A stretch of 48,363 bases of DNA from Actinomycetes bacterium (GCA_021815645.1 JAKBAB010000005.1:1-48363), one strand, 5' to 3'. Numbered from the stretch's first letter, positions 7,230-15,748 are shown. Numbers and translations are program-made. Notes: generated by a model from the sequence alone, not told the origin.

Positions 7230-9115
7230 TGAGCGGCGGCCCGGTGGACGCCGCGACGCCGCCAGAAGTCGCTACGGCTCCACGGGGACGATTCGATCTG
7301 ATCTTCGAACCGGCGGGACAGCGGGTTCGCGTACCGCCCCACGTCTTTCTCTTCGACGCCGCCAGTTGGAATGGGGTCGCCATCGACTCCACTTGCGGCG
7401 GCCACGGAACGTGCCGAAAGTGCAAAGTACGCGTTATCGAGGGAACGGCGCCCGTTACTGCGCTCGACACGCGAGCATTCACGGTCGAAGAGCTGAAACG
7501 TGGGTGGCGACTGGCCTGTCGCGTCGACGTCACGTCGGACCTGCGCGTCGACGTCCCACCGCTCGCGACCCGGCCAAAGGCCGCGACGGTGGGGGTCGGG
7601 CGGCGCGTAATACTTCGTCCGGCTGTCCAGAAACGCTTCGTCGAACTCACCCCACCTTCACTGGCCGACCAGACTACCGACCTCGACCGACTCACCGCGT
7701 GTTTGGACGATCTCGAGGTGCGGGCCGAGCTCGACGTACTGCGCACGCTCGGGCCAGTCCTTCGACGTAGCGACTATCGCGTGACGGCGGTGGTCGTCGA
7801 TGACGTTCTCGTGGCGGTGGAGGCCGGCGACACCACCCAAACGACCTACGCAATTGCCTTCGACCTCGGTACGACGACCGTGGTCGCGACACTGCTCGAT
7901 TTGGCGACCGGCGCACCGCTCGCCGTTCGCTCGATGCTCAATAAGCAGCAACCCTTCGGAGCGGACGTGATTACGCGGATCAGCGCGATCATGATGGACG
8001 CGCGAACGCTAAGTGAACTGACGCGCTTGGCCCACGAAACCCTCAACGAACTGGCCCAAGGCGTGTGCGAAGACGCGGGCGTAAATCCGAACAACGTCTA
8101 CGAGATCGCACTCGCGGGCAACGCCACGATGACCCACATAGCCCTAGGACTCGACCCCGAGTCGCTCGGAGTGGCACCGTTCATCATGACGGCTGCGCTC
8201 TTCCCCGACGTACTGGCGAGCGATCTCGGGGTCGCGGTCCACCAGCGCGCGCGCGCCGTACTCTTTCCCGCACTGGGCGCCTACGTGGGCGGAGACATAG
8301 TTTCGGGACTGCTGGCTTCGGGAATGGACCGTGACTCTCGGTTACGGCTCTTTCTCGACATTGGGACCAACTGCGAAGTCGTACTGGGCAACAGTGACCG
8401 ACTACTCGCCACGGCCGCACCGGCCGGCCCCGCGTTCGAGGGAGCCGCTATCCGCTGCGGCGTGCGCGCCGCCCCCGGCGCGATTGAAACGGTCAAGATA
8501 ACGAGCGACGACGTCCAACTCGGCGTCATCGGTGACGAGGACCCGACTGGGCTATGCGGGTCTGGCCTCGTTGACGTCGTGGCCGAGCTCGTTCAGTTAA
8601 AGCTCATCGATCCGAGCGGTCGTTTCGTGACCGACGAGGTCGCCGCGAGTTTGGCGCCCGGAGTCGCGTCGCGACTTACCCAGTGGAACGATCTACGCGT
8701 CTTCGTTCTGCACTGGAATGGCGACGTCGGCGACGTGACGCGGTCGATTTTCCTCTCTCAGCGCGACGTGCGCGAACTGCAGTTCGCTAAAGCCTCGATC
8801 GCCACGGGTTGGCGCATATTGCTCGAAGAGGCAGGCGTGGCCGTAAATGATATTCAACAGGTTCTGCTAGGGGGCAGTTTCGGGAGTTACCTTTCCGCGG
8901 CGAGTGCGGTTCGGTTGGGACTGGTTCCCAATCTGCCGCTCCTGCGCATCGTGAGCGCCGGGAACGTCGCGGGCGAAGGTGCGAAAATGGCGCTGCTCAG
9001 TTTGCGCGAGCGACGGGGCGCAATGGCGTTACTGGAGGAGGTGGAGTATGTCGAGCTGTCCGACCGCGGAGACTTTAACGACCGGTTCGTCGACGAGTTG
9101 GCTTTTCCCGCCTGA
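7229..9115 (+). CDS. Corrinoid activation protein, [2Fe-2S] plus ASKHA domain (RACo-like, DUF4445)
   Basis: 628 residues from ATG 7229 (GTG 7226 possible). The N-terminal ferredoxin domain has CGGHGTCRKC (C56, C62, C65) and a later Cys in RLACRV, the four ligands of a plant-type [2Fe-2S] cluster. The rest is the RACo/DUF4445 ATPase fold: AFDLGTTTVVATLLDL, LAGNATMTHIALGLDPESLG, LFLDIGTNCEVVLGN and APAGPAFEGAAIRCG. Such proteins use ATP hydrolysis to drive one-electron reduction of inactive Co(II) corrinoid to Co(I). The layout is that of RACo/methyltransferase activators and not of RamA, which carries C-terminal [4Fe-4S] clusters. Its likely client is the corrinoid protein two genes upstream. 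It would matter most under oxic conditions, when Co(I) oxidises often (inference). Confidence 0.88.
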   Translation: MSGGPVDAATPPEVATAPRGRFDLIFEPAGQRVRVPPHVFLFDAASWNGVAIDSTCGGHGTCRKCKVRVIEGTAPVTALDTRAFTVEELKRGWRLACRVDVTSDLRVDVPPLATRPKAATVGVGRRVILRPAVQKRFVELTPPSLADQTTDLDRLTACLDDLEVRAELDVLRTLGPVLRRSDYRVTAVVVDDVLVAVEAGDTTQTTYAIAFDLGTTTVVATLLDLATGAPLAVRSMLNKQQPFGADVITRISAIMMDARTLSELTRLAHETLNELAQGVCEDAGVNPNNVYEIALAGNATMTHIALGLDPESLGVAPFIMTAALFPDVLASDLGVAVHQRARAVLFPALGAYVGGDIVSGLLASGMDRDSRLRLFLDIGTNCEVVLGNSDRLLATAAPAGPAFEGAAIRCGVRAAPGAIETVKITSDDVQLGVIGDEDPTGLCGSGLVDVVAELVQLKLIDPSGRFVTDEVAASLAPGVASRLTQWNDLRVFVLHWNGDVGDVTRSIFLSQRDVRELQFAKASIATGWRILLEEAGVAVNDIQQVLLGGSFGSYLSAASAVRLGLVPNLPLLRIVSAGNVAGEGAKMALLSLRERRGAMALLEEVEYVELSDRGDFNDRFVDELAFPA

Positions 9116-9749
9116 GCCAACGGGAACGGCCTGGGCCATTGTCGCCTGTGGCGCTCTCGCCGGGGACGTTCGCGAGATCGTCTCGCGTCGCGCGTGGCCC
9201 GTCGAGGTTCACGCGCTCCCGGCGCTGTTACACAACCGGCCCCACCTCATTACCGCTCGGGTAGAGAGCCTGGTTGACTCCCTGGAGCGCCGAGGAAGGA
9301 AGGTCGTTTTGGGGTACGCCGACTGTGGAACTTACGGGGCCCTCGACGACTTGTGCGCGCGACGCGGGTTGCTACGCCTCGGGGGCCTCCACTGCTACGA
9401 CGTGTTAGCCGGTCCGAAAGAGATAGAACGGCTCTTCGCCCGAGAGGCCGGCACCTACCTGCTCACCGACTTTCTCTTACGGAGTTTTCGCCGCACCGTT
9501 ATCGCCGAACTTGGACTAGATCGCCACCCCGAACTGTGGGACGACTACTTCGCTCACTACCGGCGACTGGTCTGGTTGGCCGGGCGGCGCAGCGAGACGC
9601 TCGAGCGAGAGGCCCGAAGGATCGAATCTTTGTTTGCGCTACCCCTCGAGATCATTGACGTGGGCGTCGGGGGGCTGGAGGTCGAACTCGAGCGGTTAAT
9701 GACTCGCGCCACGGTCGCGCCCGACGGTAAACGGTACGTTCGTGCGTAG
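9048..9749 (+). CDS. DUF1638 protein, accessory gene of corrinoid methyltransferase operons
   Basis: 233 residues from the internal ATG at 9048, chosen because GGAGGAGGTGGAG sits just upstream and conserved sequence begins soon after (WAIVACGALAGDVREIV). The frame therefore overlaps the activator gene by 68 bp. DUF1638 hallmarks: LPALLHNRPHLITARVESLV, VVLGYADCGTYGALDDLC and LGGLHCYDVLAG, with Cys and His residues that could bind metal or corrinoid. From memory, genes of this family often sit beside mttB-type methyltransferases, but no function is established. I infer a role in corrinoid loading, repair or reactivation from the overlap with the activator; this is a guess. Confidence 0.78.
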   Translation: MSSCPTAETLTTGSSTSWLFPPEPTGTAWAIVACGALAGDVREIVSRRAWPVEVHALPALLHNRPHLITARVESLVDSLERRGRKVVLGYADCGTYGALDDLCARRGLLRLGGLHCYDVLAGPKEIERLFAREAGTYLLTDFLLRSFRRTVIAELGLDRHPELWDDYFAHYRRLVWLAGRRSETLEREARRIESLFALPLEIIDVGVGGLEVELERLMTRATVAPDGKRYVRA

Positions 9750-10683
9750 CGCGCTGCGCACCGTGGCACCAGCGCTGGTGGCGCCCCGCTACGAAGTAAT
9801 TCCCACGGCGTCCATCGCCGACAAGGTCGTCACCGAAGTGCCCCGCACCGTCACGGTAACCGTCACGGCGTCGCCAACGAAGGGGCTCGAGCCGTCGTGG
9901 GACCTGACCGAACAACTGCGCGCCCAGGGGTTCCGGGTCGTGCCGCACCTATCGGCCCGACTAGTCATCGACTTTAAACACCTCACCGATATCTGTGAAC
10001 GGCTCGTCGCACTCGGCGTGAACGACGTCTTCGTTCCCGCCGGGGACTCCGACCCCCCCCGTGGGCGATACGACAGTTCTCTGAAGCTGCTGCACGACCT
10101 CGATCGACTGGGCCGTCCGTTTCGCGACGTCGGCATCACCGGCTACCCCGAAAGTCATCCCACTATTCCCGACGACGTAACGGTTCAAGCGATGTGGGAC
10201 AAGCGCCACTACGCCACGTACGTCGTCAGCAATCTCTGTTTCAGCGCACCGACCATCCGGGCCTGGGCGCAGCGTCTGCGCGCACGTGGGGTCACGCTCC
10301 CCCTCTACTTTGGCCTCGCGGGACCCGTCGAACAGACCAAGTTGTTACGAATGGCGACCAAAATCGGGGTGGGCGAGTCAACGCGAACTCTCATGAAACA
10401 CCGTAGTTGGCTACTTCATATGGGGGCTCCGGGTGGCTACGATCCCTCGCGCCTCCTGCGGGGGGTGGCGAGTACCGTCGGTGACCCCCACGCCGGGGTC
10501 GCGGGTGTGCACGTCTTCACTTTCAATCAGCTACGCGAAACCGAACTTTGGCGACAGGCCCTACTCCGTCAGTTTCTCTCCCCCGACGCGACGCCCGTGG
10601 CGCCACCGCCCCCGAGCGCGACAGCGGCGGGCTCCACTTCACAGCGGCCCGAAGTTGCCGCGCCGCCCCGTGACCTAGATTGA
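9742..10683 (+). CDS. metF: Methylenetetrahydrofolate reductase (MetF-like)
   Basis: 313 residues; GTG start overlaps the DUF1638 stop by 8 bp. TIM-barrel MTHFR features: VTVTASPTKGLEPSWDLTEQL, VVPHLSARLV, DVFVPAGDSDPP, VGITGYPESHPTIP, then YVVSNLCFSAPTIRAWAQRLRARGVTLPLYFGLAGPV and VHVFTFNQLRETELWRQ. In an operon producing methyl-THF from a methylated amine, the enzyme probably runs in the oxidative direction, giving methylene-THF that joins the C1 pool with the product of the DMGDH-like enzyme. The last 30 or so residues (ATPVAPPPPSATAAG...) are Pro/Ala/Ser-rich and look disordered. There is no room for the C-terminal regulatory domain of eukaryotic MTHFR. It is the last gene of the operon; the next gene starts 21 bp later with its own ribosome site. 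Confidence 0.82.
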   Translation: MRSALRTVAPALVAPRYEVIPTASIADKVVTEVPRTVTVTVTASPTKGLEPSWDLTEQLRAQGFRVVPHLSARLVIDFKHLTDICERLVALGVNDVFVPAGDSDPPRGRYDSSLKLLHDLDRLGRPFRDVGITGYPESHPTIPDDVTVQAMWDKRHYATYVVSNLCFSAPTIRAWAQRLRARGVTLPLYFGLAGPVEQTKLLRMATKIGVGESTRTLMKHRSWLLHMGAPGGYDPSRLLRGVASTVGDPHAGVAGVHVFTFNQLRETELWRQALLRQFLSPDATPVAPPPPSATAAGSTSQRPEVAAPPRDLD

Positions 10684-10704
10684 CTTAACGAAAGAGGGGC
10701 TCCC

Positions 10705-11490
10705 GTGTCAGAAGGCAACGACCTCGATCTCGTCGGTACCGACGGCGACCCACTGGGGGAGGCGCGCCGTTTGGCCGAAGGGGCGGCGGCGGCGAACGTC
10801 CAGCTCCGCCTGCTCGGGGGGCTCGCGGTTCGCGTCTTGTGCCCCGACTTCACCCCGCGCGTACGGCGCGACCAAGACATCGACTTCGCCTGCCTCGCTA
10901 AAGGAAGAAAGGCCGTCGCCGCGCACTTAGAGGCCGCCGGCTGTGAGGCGGATCGTCGATTTAACGCCCTGAACGGTGAGCGCCAGATGTACTTTACGGC
11001 ACCCTCGGGTCGACCAATTGACGTCATGGTCGACCAACTCACCATGTGCCACACCCTCGACTTTCGCCCGCGCTTTTCCGCCCTGCCCATTACGCTCGAC
11101 GCAGTCGACCTGCTGCTGACCAAACTACAGATCGTGGAACTGAACGAAAAGGACGCCCACGACTGCGTTCACCTCCTTTCGGCGTACGGGGTCGTCGGCG
11201 CGCCGGGGGAACCCACCGGGACCGGGATCGACGCCGGGCGTTTCGCCAAAGTCGTTGGGGGCGACTGGGGGTGGTGGCGCACCGTCACCGGTAACCTAGA
11301 GAAGCTCACTCACATTGTGGAACAGCGTCCCGAATTACGGCCCCCCACCGCCCAATTCGACGTACTAGCGAACGCACAGTCTCTCCTCGACGTCGCTCAC
11401 ACGACGCCCAAGAGCGTGACTTGGAAGATGCGCGCCAAAATAGGTGACCGACTTCGCTGGTACGAACTGCCCGAAGAAGTTGCGCACTGA
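10705..11490 (+). CDS. Nucleotidyltransferase-fold protein of unknown function
   Basis: 261 residues, GTG start after GAAAGAGGGG. LRLLGGLAVRV, RRDQDIDFACL and GRPIDVMVDQL (about 30-120) resemble the MNT/AbiEii-like nucleotidyltransferase core: a G-G helix followed by a D-x-D strand and a third acidic strand. The C-terminal half contains TLDAVDLLLTKLQIVELNEKDAHDCVHLL, as in other minimal nucleotidyltransferases. There is no adjacent antitoxin-like gene, so a toxin-antitoxin role is not supported. It starts 21 bp after metF and might be cotranscribed, but no functional link to demethylation is apparent. Substrate unknown. Confidence 0.6.
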   Translation: MSEGNDLDLVGTDGDPLGEARRLAEGAAAANVQLRLLGGLAVRVLCPDFTPRVRRDQDIDFACLAKGRKAVAAHLEAAGCEADRRFNALNGERQMYFTAPSGRPIDVMVDQLTMCHTLDFRPRFSALPITLDAVDLLLTKLQIVELNEKDAHDCVHLLSAYGVVGAPGEPTGTGIDAGRFAKVVGGDWGWWRTVTGNLEKLTHIVEQRPELRPPTAQFDVLANAQSLLDVAHTTPKSVTWKMRAKIGDRLRWYELPEEVAH

Positions 11491-11530
11491 GCAGAACGCT
11501 TGACCCTCACGAGTCACTGTGGTAGGAATA

Positions 11531-11547
11531 GCGCGACCGAGTCGCGC
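11531..11547. terminator. GC-rich hairpin after the nucleotidyltransferase gene
   Basis: GCGCGAC-cga-GTCGCGC forms a perfect 7-bp stem with a 3-nt loop 40 bp after the stop codon. There is no U tract (AACTTG follows), so termination is possible but not certain. Confidence 0.4.
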
Positions 11548-11550
11548 AAC

Positions 11551-11564
11551 TTGACCACGGTCAA
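11551..11564. promoter_or_regulatory. 14-bp palindrome upstream of the metallophosphoesterase gene
   Basis: TTGACC-ac-GGTCAA is a perfect inverted repeat 33 bp before the phosphoesterase GTG, only 3 bp after the preceding hairpin. Its size and position suit an operator; TTGACC could also act as a -35 box. No regulator gene is adjacent. Confidence 0.35.
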
Positions 11565-11596
11565 TTCACGGCTGGCGAAATGGGGGTGGGTAACGG

Positions 11597-12535
11597 GTGC
11601 GAATCTTCTTCGCGACCGATATTCACGGATCAGAGATCTGCTGGCGTAAGTTCCTCAACGCGGCCGCCTTCTATCGCGCCGACCTCGTCATATTAGGTGG
11701 CGACCTCACGGGAAAAGTTATGGTACCGATCGTCGTTGGCGCGGGCGGATTCGACGTGACCTTCGCCGGAGTGACCCACCACCTCGAGAGCGAAGAGGAA
11801 GTACGAAACGTCGAGTCACAGATTCGTAACCGCGGTTTCTACCCCACTCGAATCTCCCAGGAAGAGCTACTCTCCCTCAATGAAGCGGACGGCTCGATCG
11901 ACCGGAGATTCACCGACGAAATGATTCATACGCTCGATCGATGGCTAGACATGGCCGACACCAAACTCGACGCCGGCAAGATCCCCTGCTACCTCAACGG
12001 GGGCAACGACGACACTTTCGACATTGACAACGTGATTGAGTCAGCGCCCCACGTCAACTTCACGGAAGGCAAGGTCGTCGAGCTGGACGGGTTTTACCTG
12101 GCCTCCATGGGCTACACCAACCCCACTCCGTGGAACACCTTCCGCGAGGGGTCGGAGGAAGACCTCGCCCGAAGGATCGACGAGCTGACCGTACAGATCC
12201 CCGACATGAGTCGGGCGATTTTCAACTTTCACGCGCCCCCTTATAACTCGGGTCTCGACGACGCCCCGGCGCTCGACGAAACGTTGCGTCCAAAGCACGG
12301 CGGGGCCGTCATGGAGCCGGTCGGCTCGCGCGCCGTCGCCGCGGCGATCACCGAACACCAACCACTTTTGTCGGTCCACGGGCACATCCACGAAAGTCGC
12401 GGGGTGAAGAAGATGGGGCGGACCCTAGCGATCAATCCCGGCAGCGTCTACACCGACGGCGTTCTCCAAGGCGCGGTTATCGATCTCAACGAAAAGAAGA
12501 AGAAGTTAACGAGGTACATCCTCGTCAATGGCTGA
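11597..12535 (+). CDS. Calcineurin-like metallophosphoesterase
   Basis: 312 residues with all the metal-binding blocks of the family: DIHG (residue 8), GGDL (about 36), LNGGNDD (about 138), FNFHAPP (about 213), HGHIHES (about 260) and NPGS (about 277). The two-metal site should hydrolyse a phosphoester or phosphodiester. The longer-than-usual segment between GGDL and GGND (about 100 residues, with a predicted helical stretch EEEVRNVESQIRNR) is an insertion relative to small YfcE-like enzymes. No signal peptide, so cytosolic. GTG start with GGGGGTGGG upstream. Substrate unknown. The APC permease gene follows after 35 bp with its own ribosome site. Confidence 0.8.
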   Translation: MRIFFATDIHGSEICWRKFLNAAAFYRADLVILGGDLTGKVMVPIVVGAGGFDVTFAGVTHHLESEEEVRNVESQIRNRGFYPTRISQEELLSLNEADGSIDRRFTDEMIHTLDRWLDMADTKLDAGKIPCYLNGGNDDTFDIDNVIESAPHVNFTEGKVVELDGFYLASMGYTNPTPWNTFREGSEEDLARRIDELTVQIPDMSRAIFNFHAPPYNSGLDDAPALDETLRPKHGGAVMEPVGSRAVAAAITEHQPLLSVHGHIHESRGVKKMGRTLAINPGSVYTDGVLQGAVIDLNEKKKKLTRYILVNG

Positions 12536-12570
12536 CGAAGGAAACACCAACACACAACGAAGGGGGAGTC

Positions 12571-14214
12571 GTGGCAATAAAAGAGGAGTCCGGCGGTGTC
12601 GGCGGGGCGCGCGGTGGGTCGGATACACCCACGCTATTCCTGCGCAAGGCGACGGGGCTCGTGCGGGGCTGGTCGGTGCGCGACGCCATCATCTACGCCT
12701 GCCTATCGACCAACATCATCACGTTGGGGATCTACGAATTCTCCTTCAACTCATTCATACCCAAGGGTCAGTTACTCACCGCCGTACTCATCTCGGCCGT
12801 GTGGGTCTCCTTTTTGGTGGTGGCCTACACCGGGCTGATCGTGACGATTCCCCGGGCCGGCGGCGACTACGTCTGGCAGAGTCGCATTCTCGGTGGGCCG
12901 GTCGGCTTCGTCTTCGCGACGACTGGGTGGTGGTTCATTTTGTGGTTGTGGGCCCCCATCTACGGAACCGTGCTCAACGTCGAACTTTTTCAACCCGTTC
13001 TCTACACCATTGGGGCCAAGGGACTAGCGACCTACTTCGGATCCCACAACGGAACGATGACGATATGCGTCATTACGATCGCCCTCGCCGGGGCCTTCGT
13101 CTCCTTGGGCATGGGCGGCTACGCCAAAATCCAAAAGTGGTGCTTTCTCGGTGGCATGATCGGCTTCGGCGTTATCGCGGTCCTGCTCCTTATTCACTCG
13201 CACTCCAGTTTCGTCTCGTCGTTGAACCTCGAATCTCACAAGATCTTCGGCATCAATAACGCTTACGGCGCAACCCAGAGCGCGGCCCACTCCATCCACT
13301 ACGCCGCACCGGCCTTCGGTCTAAACGCGTTCGGGGCGAGCATGCTGCTGGTGCCGATGCTGATGTTCTACTTGCTGTGGCCGAACTGGGGTTCGACCCT
13401 CTACGGTGAGGTCCGCGGAGCGAGTGACTTCCGAAGGGTTTTCACCGGCATGTTCACCGGGCTCTGGCTGACGGTTCTGCTCTCGGTTGGTTTCTTGTTA
13501 CTCATGCTGAAGACCTTCGGGTGGAACTTCTACAACAACGCCAACGCCGTCTACTGGGCCGGCCACGCGGTTATACCAATCTGGCCCTACCCGATGATGC
13601 TGGCCGGATTCTTGGTGCACAACGCCACTTTCCAGGTCATACTGCTGCTGCTGATGAGTCTCTGGTTCTTCGGCTGGGTGGGCACGCTCTTTCTCTCCTC
13701 AACGCGCGTCATCTTCGCCGCGGCCTTCGACCGAGTTCTGCCCGACGCCGCAGCCTCTGTATCCGAGAAGCGCAAGGTGCCGATGGCGTCGCTATACCTA
13801 ATGCTCCTACCGGCGGTGGCCCTCAGCGCGGTCTACTCCTACTGGGTAAAGTTCGCCACTTACACCCTCGACGCGACCTTGGTCATCGCGGTGACGTACT
13901 TGGTCAGCGCCTTCGCCGTCGTCATCTTGCCCTGGCGCAAGCCCGAGCTGTGGGCCTCCTCAGCGGCCAGCCGGTTCAAGGTGCTGGGAGTGCCCATTGT
14001 GCCCGTCGCCGGACTGGTAACCATGGCGCTGGTGATTTACAACCTCATTGAGTGGATGACCAACAGCGCCTACGGCGTGAACAATCATGGTTCCCTCGTC
14101 TTTATGGCCCTGCTGTACGTACTGGCGATCGTGGTCTACGTCGTAGCGCGCGTCGTACGAAAGCGCCAGGGAATCGACCTCGGCCTCATCAACAAGGAGA
14201 TTCCCGTCGAATAG
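12571..14214 (+). CDS. APC-superfamily amino acid/amine permease
   Basis: 547 residues, roughly 12 predicted membrane spans. The N-terminal segment VRDAIIYACLSTNIITLGIYEF and IPRAGGDYVWQSRIL (TM3 region) are typical of the amino acid-polyamine-organocation superfamily. Long central spans (LLLMSLWFFGWVGTLFLSSTRVIFAAAFDRVLPD) and a C-terminal basic tail (VRKRQGIDLGLINKEIPVE) fit. GTG start after GGGGGAG. It is followed after 57 bp by an aldehyde dehydrogenase gene, which suggests uptake of an amine or amino acid whose carbon passes through an aldehyde. It is also the only obvious solute importer near the betaine regulon, but it lies outside that operon and quaternary ammonium uptake by this family is not the norm. 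Confidence 0.8.
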   Translation: MAIKEESGGVGGARGGSDTPTLFLRKATGLVRGWSVRDAIIYACLSTNIITLGIYEFSFNSFIPKGQLLTAVLISAVWVSFLVVAYTGLIVTIPRAGGDYVWQSRILGGPVGFVFATTGWWFILWLWAPIYGTVLNVELFQPVLYTIGAKGLATYFGSHNGTMTICVITIALAGAFVSLGMGGYAKIQKWCFLGGMIGFGVIAVLLLIHSHSSFVSSLNLESHKIFGINNAYGATQSAAHSIHYAAPAFGLNAFGASMLLVPMLMFYLLWPNWGSTLYGEVRGASDFRRVFTGMFTGLWLTVLLSVGFLLLMLKTFGWNFYNNANAVYWAGHAVIPIWPYPMMLAGFLVHNATFQVILLLLMSLWFFGWVGTLFLSSTRVIFAAAFDRVLPDAAASVSEKRKVPMASLYLMLLPAVALSAVYSYWVKFATYTLDATLVIAVTYLVSAFAVVILPWRKPELWASSAASRFKVLGVPIVPVAGLVTMALVIYNLIEWMTNSAYGVNNHGSLVFMALLYVLAIVVYVVARVVRKRQGIDLGLINKEIPVE

Positions 14215-14271
14215 AGGATCGTCCACCAGTCCGCTACTTTGGCCTGAGACCAACGAGCCCGAGGAGAAGAA

Positions 14272-15726
14272 GTGGATAGCGAGCCGGAGACTATCGTCGA
14301 GAACTTCGTTAATGGCGCGCCGCGGCGCGCGGAATCCGACGACGTCATCGAAGTCTTCGATCCCTCGCGAGCCGTGCGCGTGGCGACGGTAGCGGCGTCG
14401 AGCCACCGCGACGTCGACGTCGCGGTTCGCGCCGCGAAAGGGGCCTTCGCGGCTTGGTCGGCGCGTACCCCGAGTGACCGGGCGAACCTACTTCACCGGG
14501 TCGCCGACCTTCTGGAGCGCAACCTCGCTGGTTTGGCCGACCTCGAAGTGAGTGACGCGGGCAAGCCCTTTACGGCCGCGCACGACGTCGAATTCCCAGC
14601 CATCGCCGACGCGTTTCGTCACTTCGCTGGGGCCGGACGCGTCACCTCGGCGCAGGGGGGCGGAGATTACGTCGCCGGCCGCTCCTTTCACCTACGGCGC
14701 GAACCCGTAGGCGTCGTGGGGGCGATTACCCCCTGGAACTACCCACTGTGGCAAGCCATCTGGAAGATCGCACCGGCGCTCGCGGCCGGCAACACAATCG
14801 TGGTGAAGCCTTCGGAGATGACCCCGCTCTCGACGGCCGCCTTCGCCGAAATAGCCGGCGAGGTTCTACCCCCCGGGGTCCTCAACGTCATCCACGGCCG
14901 CGGTCCCGTGGCCGGAGAAGCCTTGGTCGAGCACCCCCTAGTCGACCTGGTCACTTTCACCGGTTCGACGCGGGCCGGACGACGCATCGCCGAGCGGGCG
15001 GCCCTCACCCCCAAACCAGTCATTCTCGAACTCGGGGGTAACGCGCCGGTCGTAGTCTTCGCCGACGCCGACCTCGCCGGTGCGATACCGGTCATTGCCG
15101 CGAGCGCGCTGTACAACGCAGGCCAAGACTGTACGGCGGCGGCGCGCGTCCTCGTCGAAAGCTCCGTTTACGACGCCCTCCTCGAGGGCCTCGTCGAGCA
15201 ATTCTCCCACGCGGTGCTCGGCGACGCCCACGATCGCGAAACCACTCTCGGACCGCTCATCTCCCAGGGCCAACGCGATCGGGTCAGCGATCTCGTCGAG
15301 GGAGCCCGCCGCAGCGGGCGAGTCGTCGTGGGGGGCCATAACGTAAATCGCCCTGGCTTCTTCTACGCGCCGACGATCGTTACGGAATTGGACCAACGAA
15401 GCGATTTAGTGCAGAGCGAATGCTTCGGTCCCGTCGTCACGGTGCAGCGCTTCGAAGGCGACGAGAGCGCGACCGCGATGGCCAACGACGTCGAGCACGG
15501 CCTGGCGGCGTCGGTGTGGACGCGAGACGTTTCTCGCGCGACGGGAATAAGCGCCGCGCTCAACTTCGGCACCGTGTGGGTTAACGACCACCTGTCCCTC
15601 GCCCCGGAGATGCCCGTGGGGGGATTTCGCGCGTCCGGGTACGGAAAAGAGGGTGGAGCCGCCGGAGTAGAGGAGTTCACGAGACTCAAACAGATCGTGG
15701 TTCGCTCAGCGACCACCGAGTCCTAG
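14272..15726 (+). CDS. NAD(P)-dependent aldehyde dehydrogenase, betaine/amino-aldehyde dehydrogenase type
   Basis: 484 residues, standard ALDH length, GTG start after GAGGAGAAG. Motifs in order: PWNYPLWQAIWKIAPALAAGNTIVVKPSE (cofactor site, catalytic Asn), FTGSTRAGRRI, ELGGNAPVVVFADAD (catalytic Glu), NAGQDCTAAARVLV (catalytic Cys), and ECFGPVVTVQRF. GQDC in place of the more common GQxC is frequent in gamma-aminobutyraldehyde and related amino-aldehyde enzymes. With the permease upstream it may complete a small amine-utilisation unit; a link to betaine synthesis from choline would need a choline dehydrogenase, which the window lacks. Cytosolic; exact substrate unresolved. Confidence 0.85.
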   Translation: MDSEPETIVENFVNGAPRRAESDDVIEVFDPSRAVRVATVAASSHRDVDVAVRAAKGAFAAWSARTPSDRANLLHRVADLLERNLAGLADLEVSDAGKPFTAAHDVEFPAIADAFRHFAGAGRVTSAQGGGDYVAGRSFHLRREPVGVVGAITPWNYPLWQAIWKIAPALAAGNTIVVKPSEMTPLSTAAFAEIAGEVLPPGVLNVIHGRGPVAGEALVEHPLVDLVTFTGSTRAGRRIAERAALTPKPVILELGGNAPVVVFADADLAGAIPVIAASALYNAGQDCTAAARVLVESSVYDALLEGLVEQFSHAVLGDAHDRETTLGPLISQGQRDRVSDLVEGARRSGRVVVGGHNVNRPGFFYAPTIVTELDQRSDLVQSECFGPVVTVQRFEGDESATAMANDVEHGLAASVWTRDVSRATGISAALNFGTVWVNDHLSLAPEMPVGGFRASGYGKEGGAAGVEEFTRLKQIVVRSATTES

Positions 15727-15748
15727 CGAAGTGCGACGCCCTGAAGTA

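Noticed and set aside
10705-11490. AbiE-type toxin-antitoxin system
   Set aside because: There is only one nucleotidyltransferase-like gene and no adjacent antitoxin candidate.
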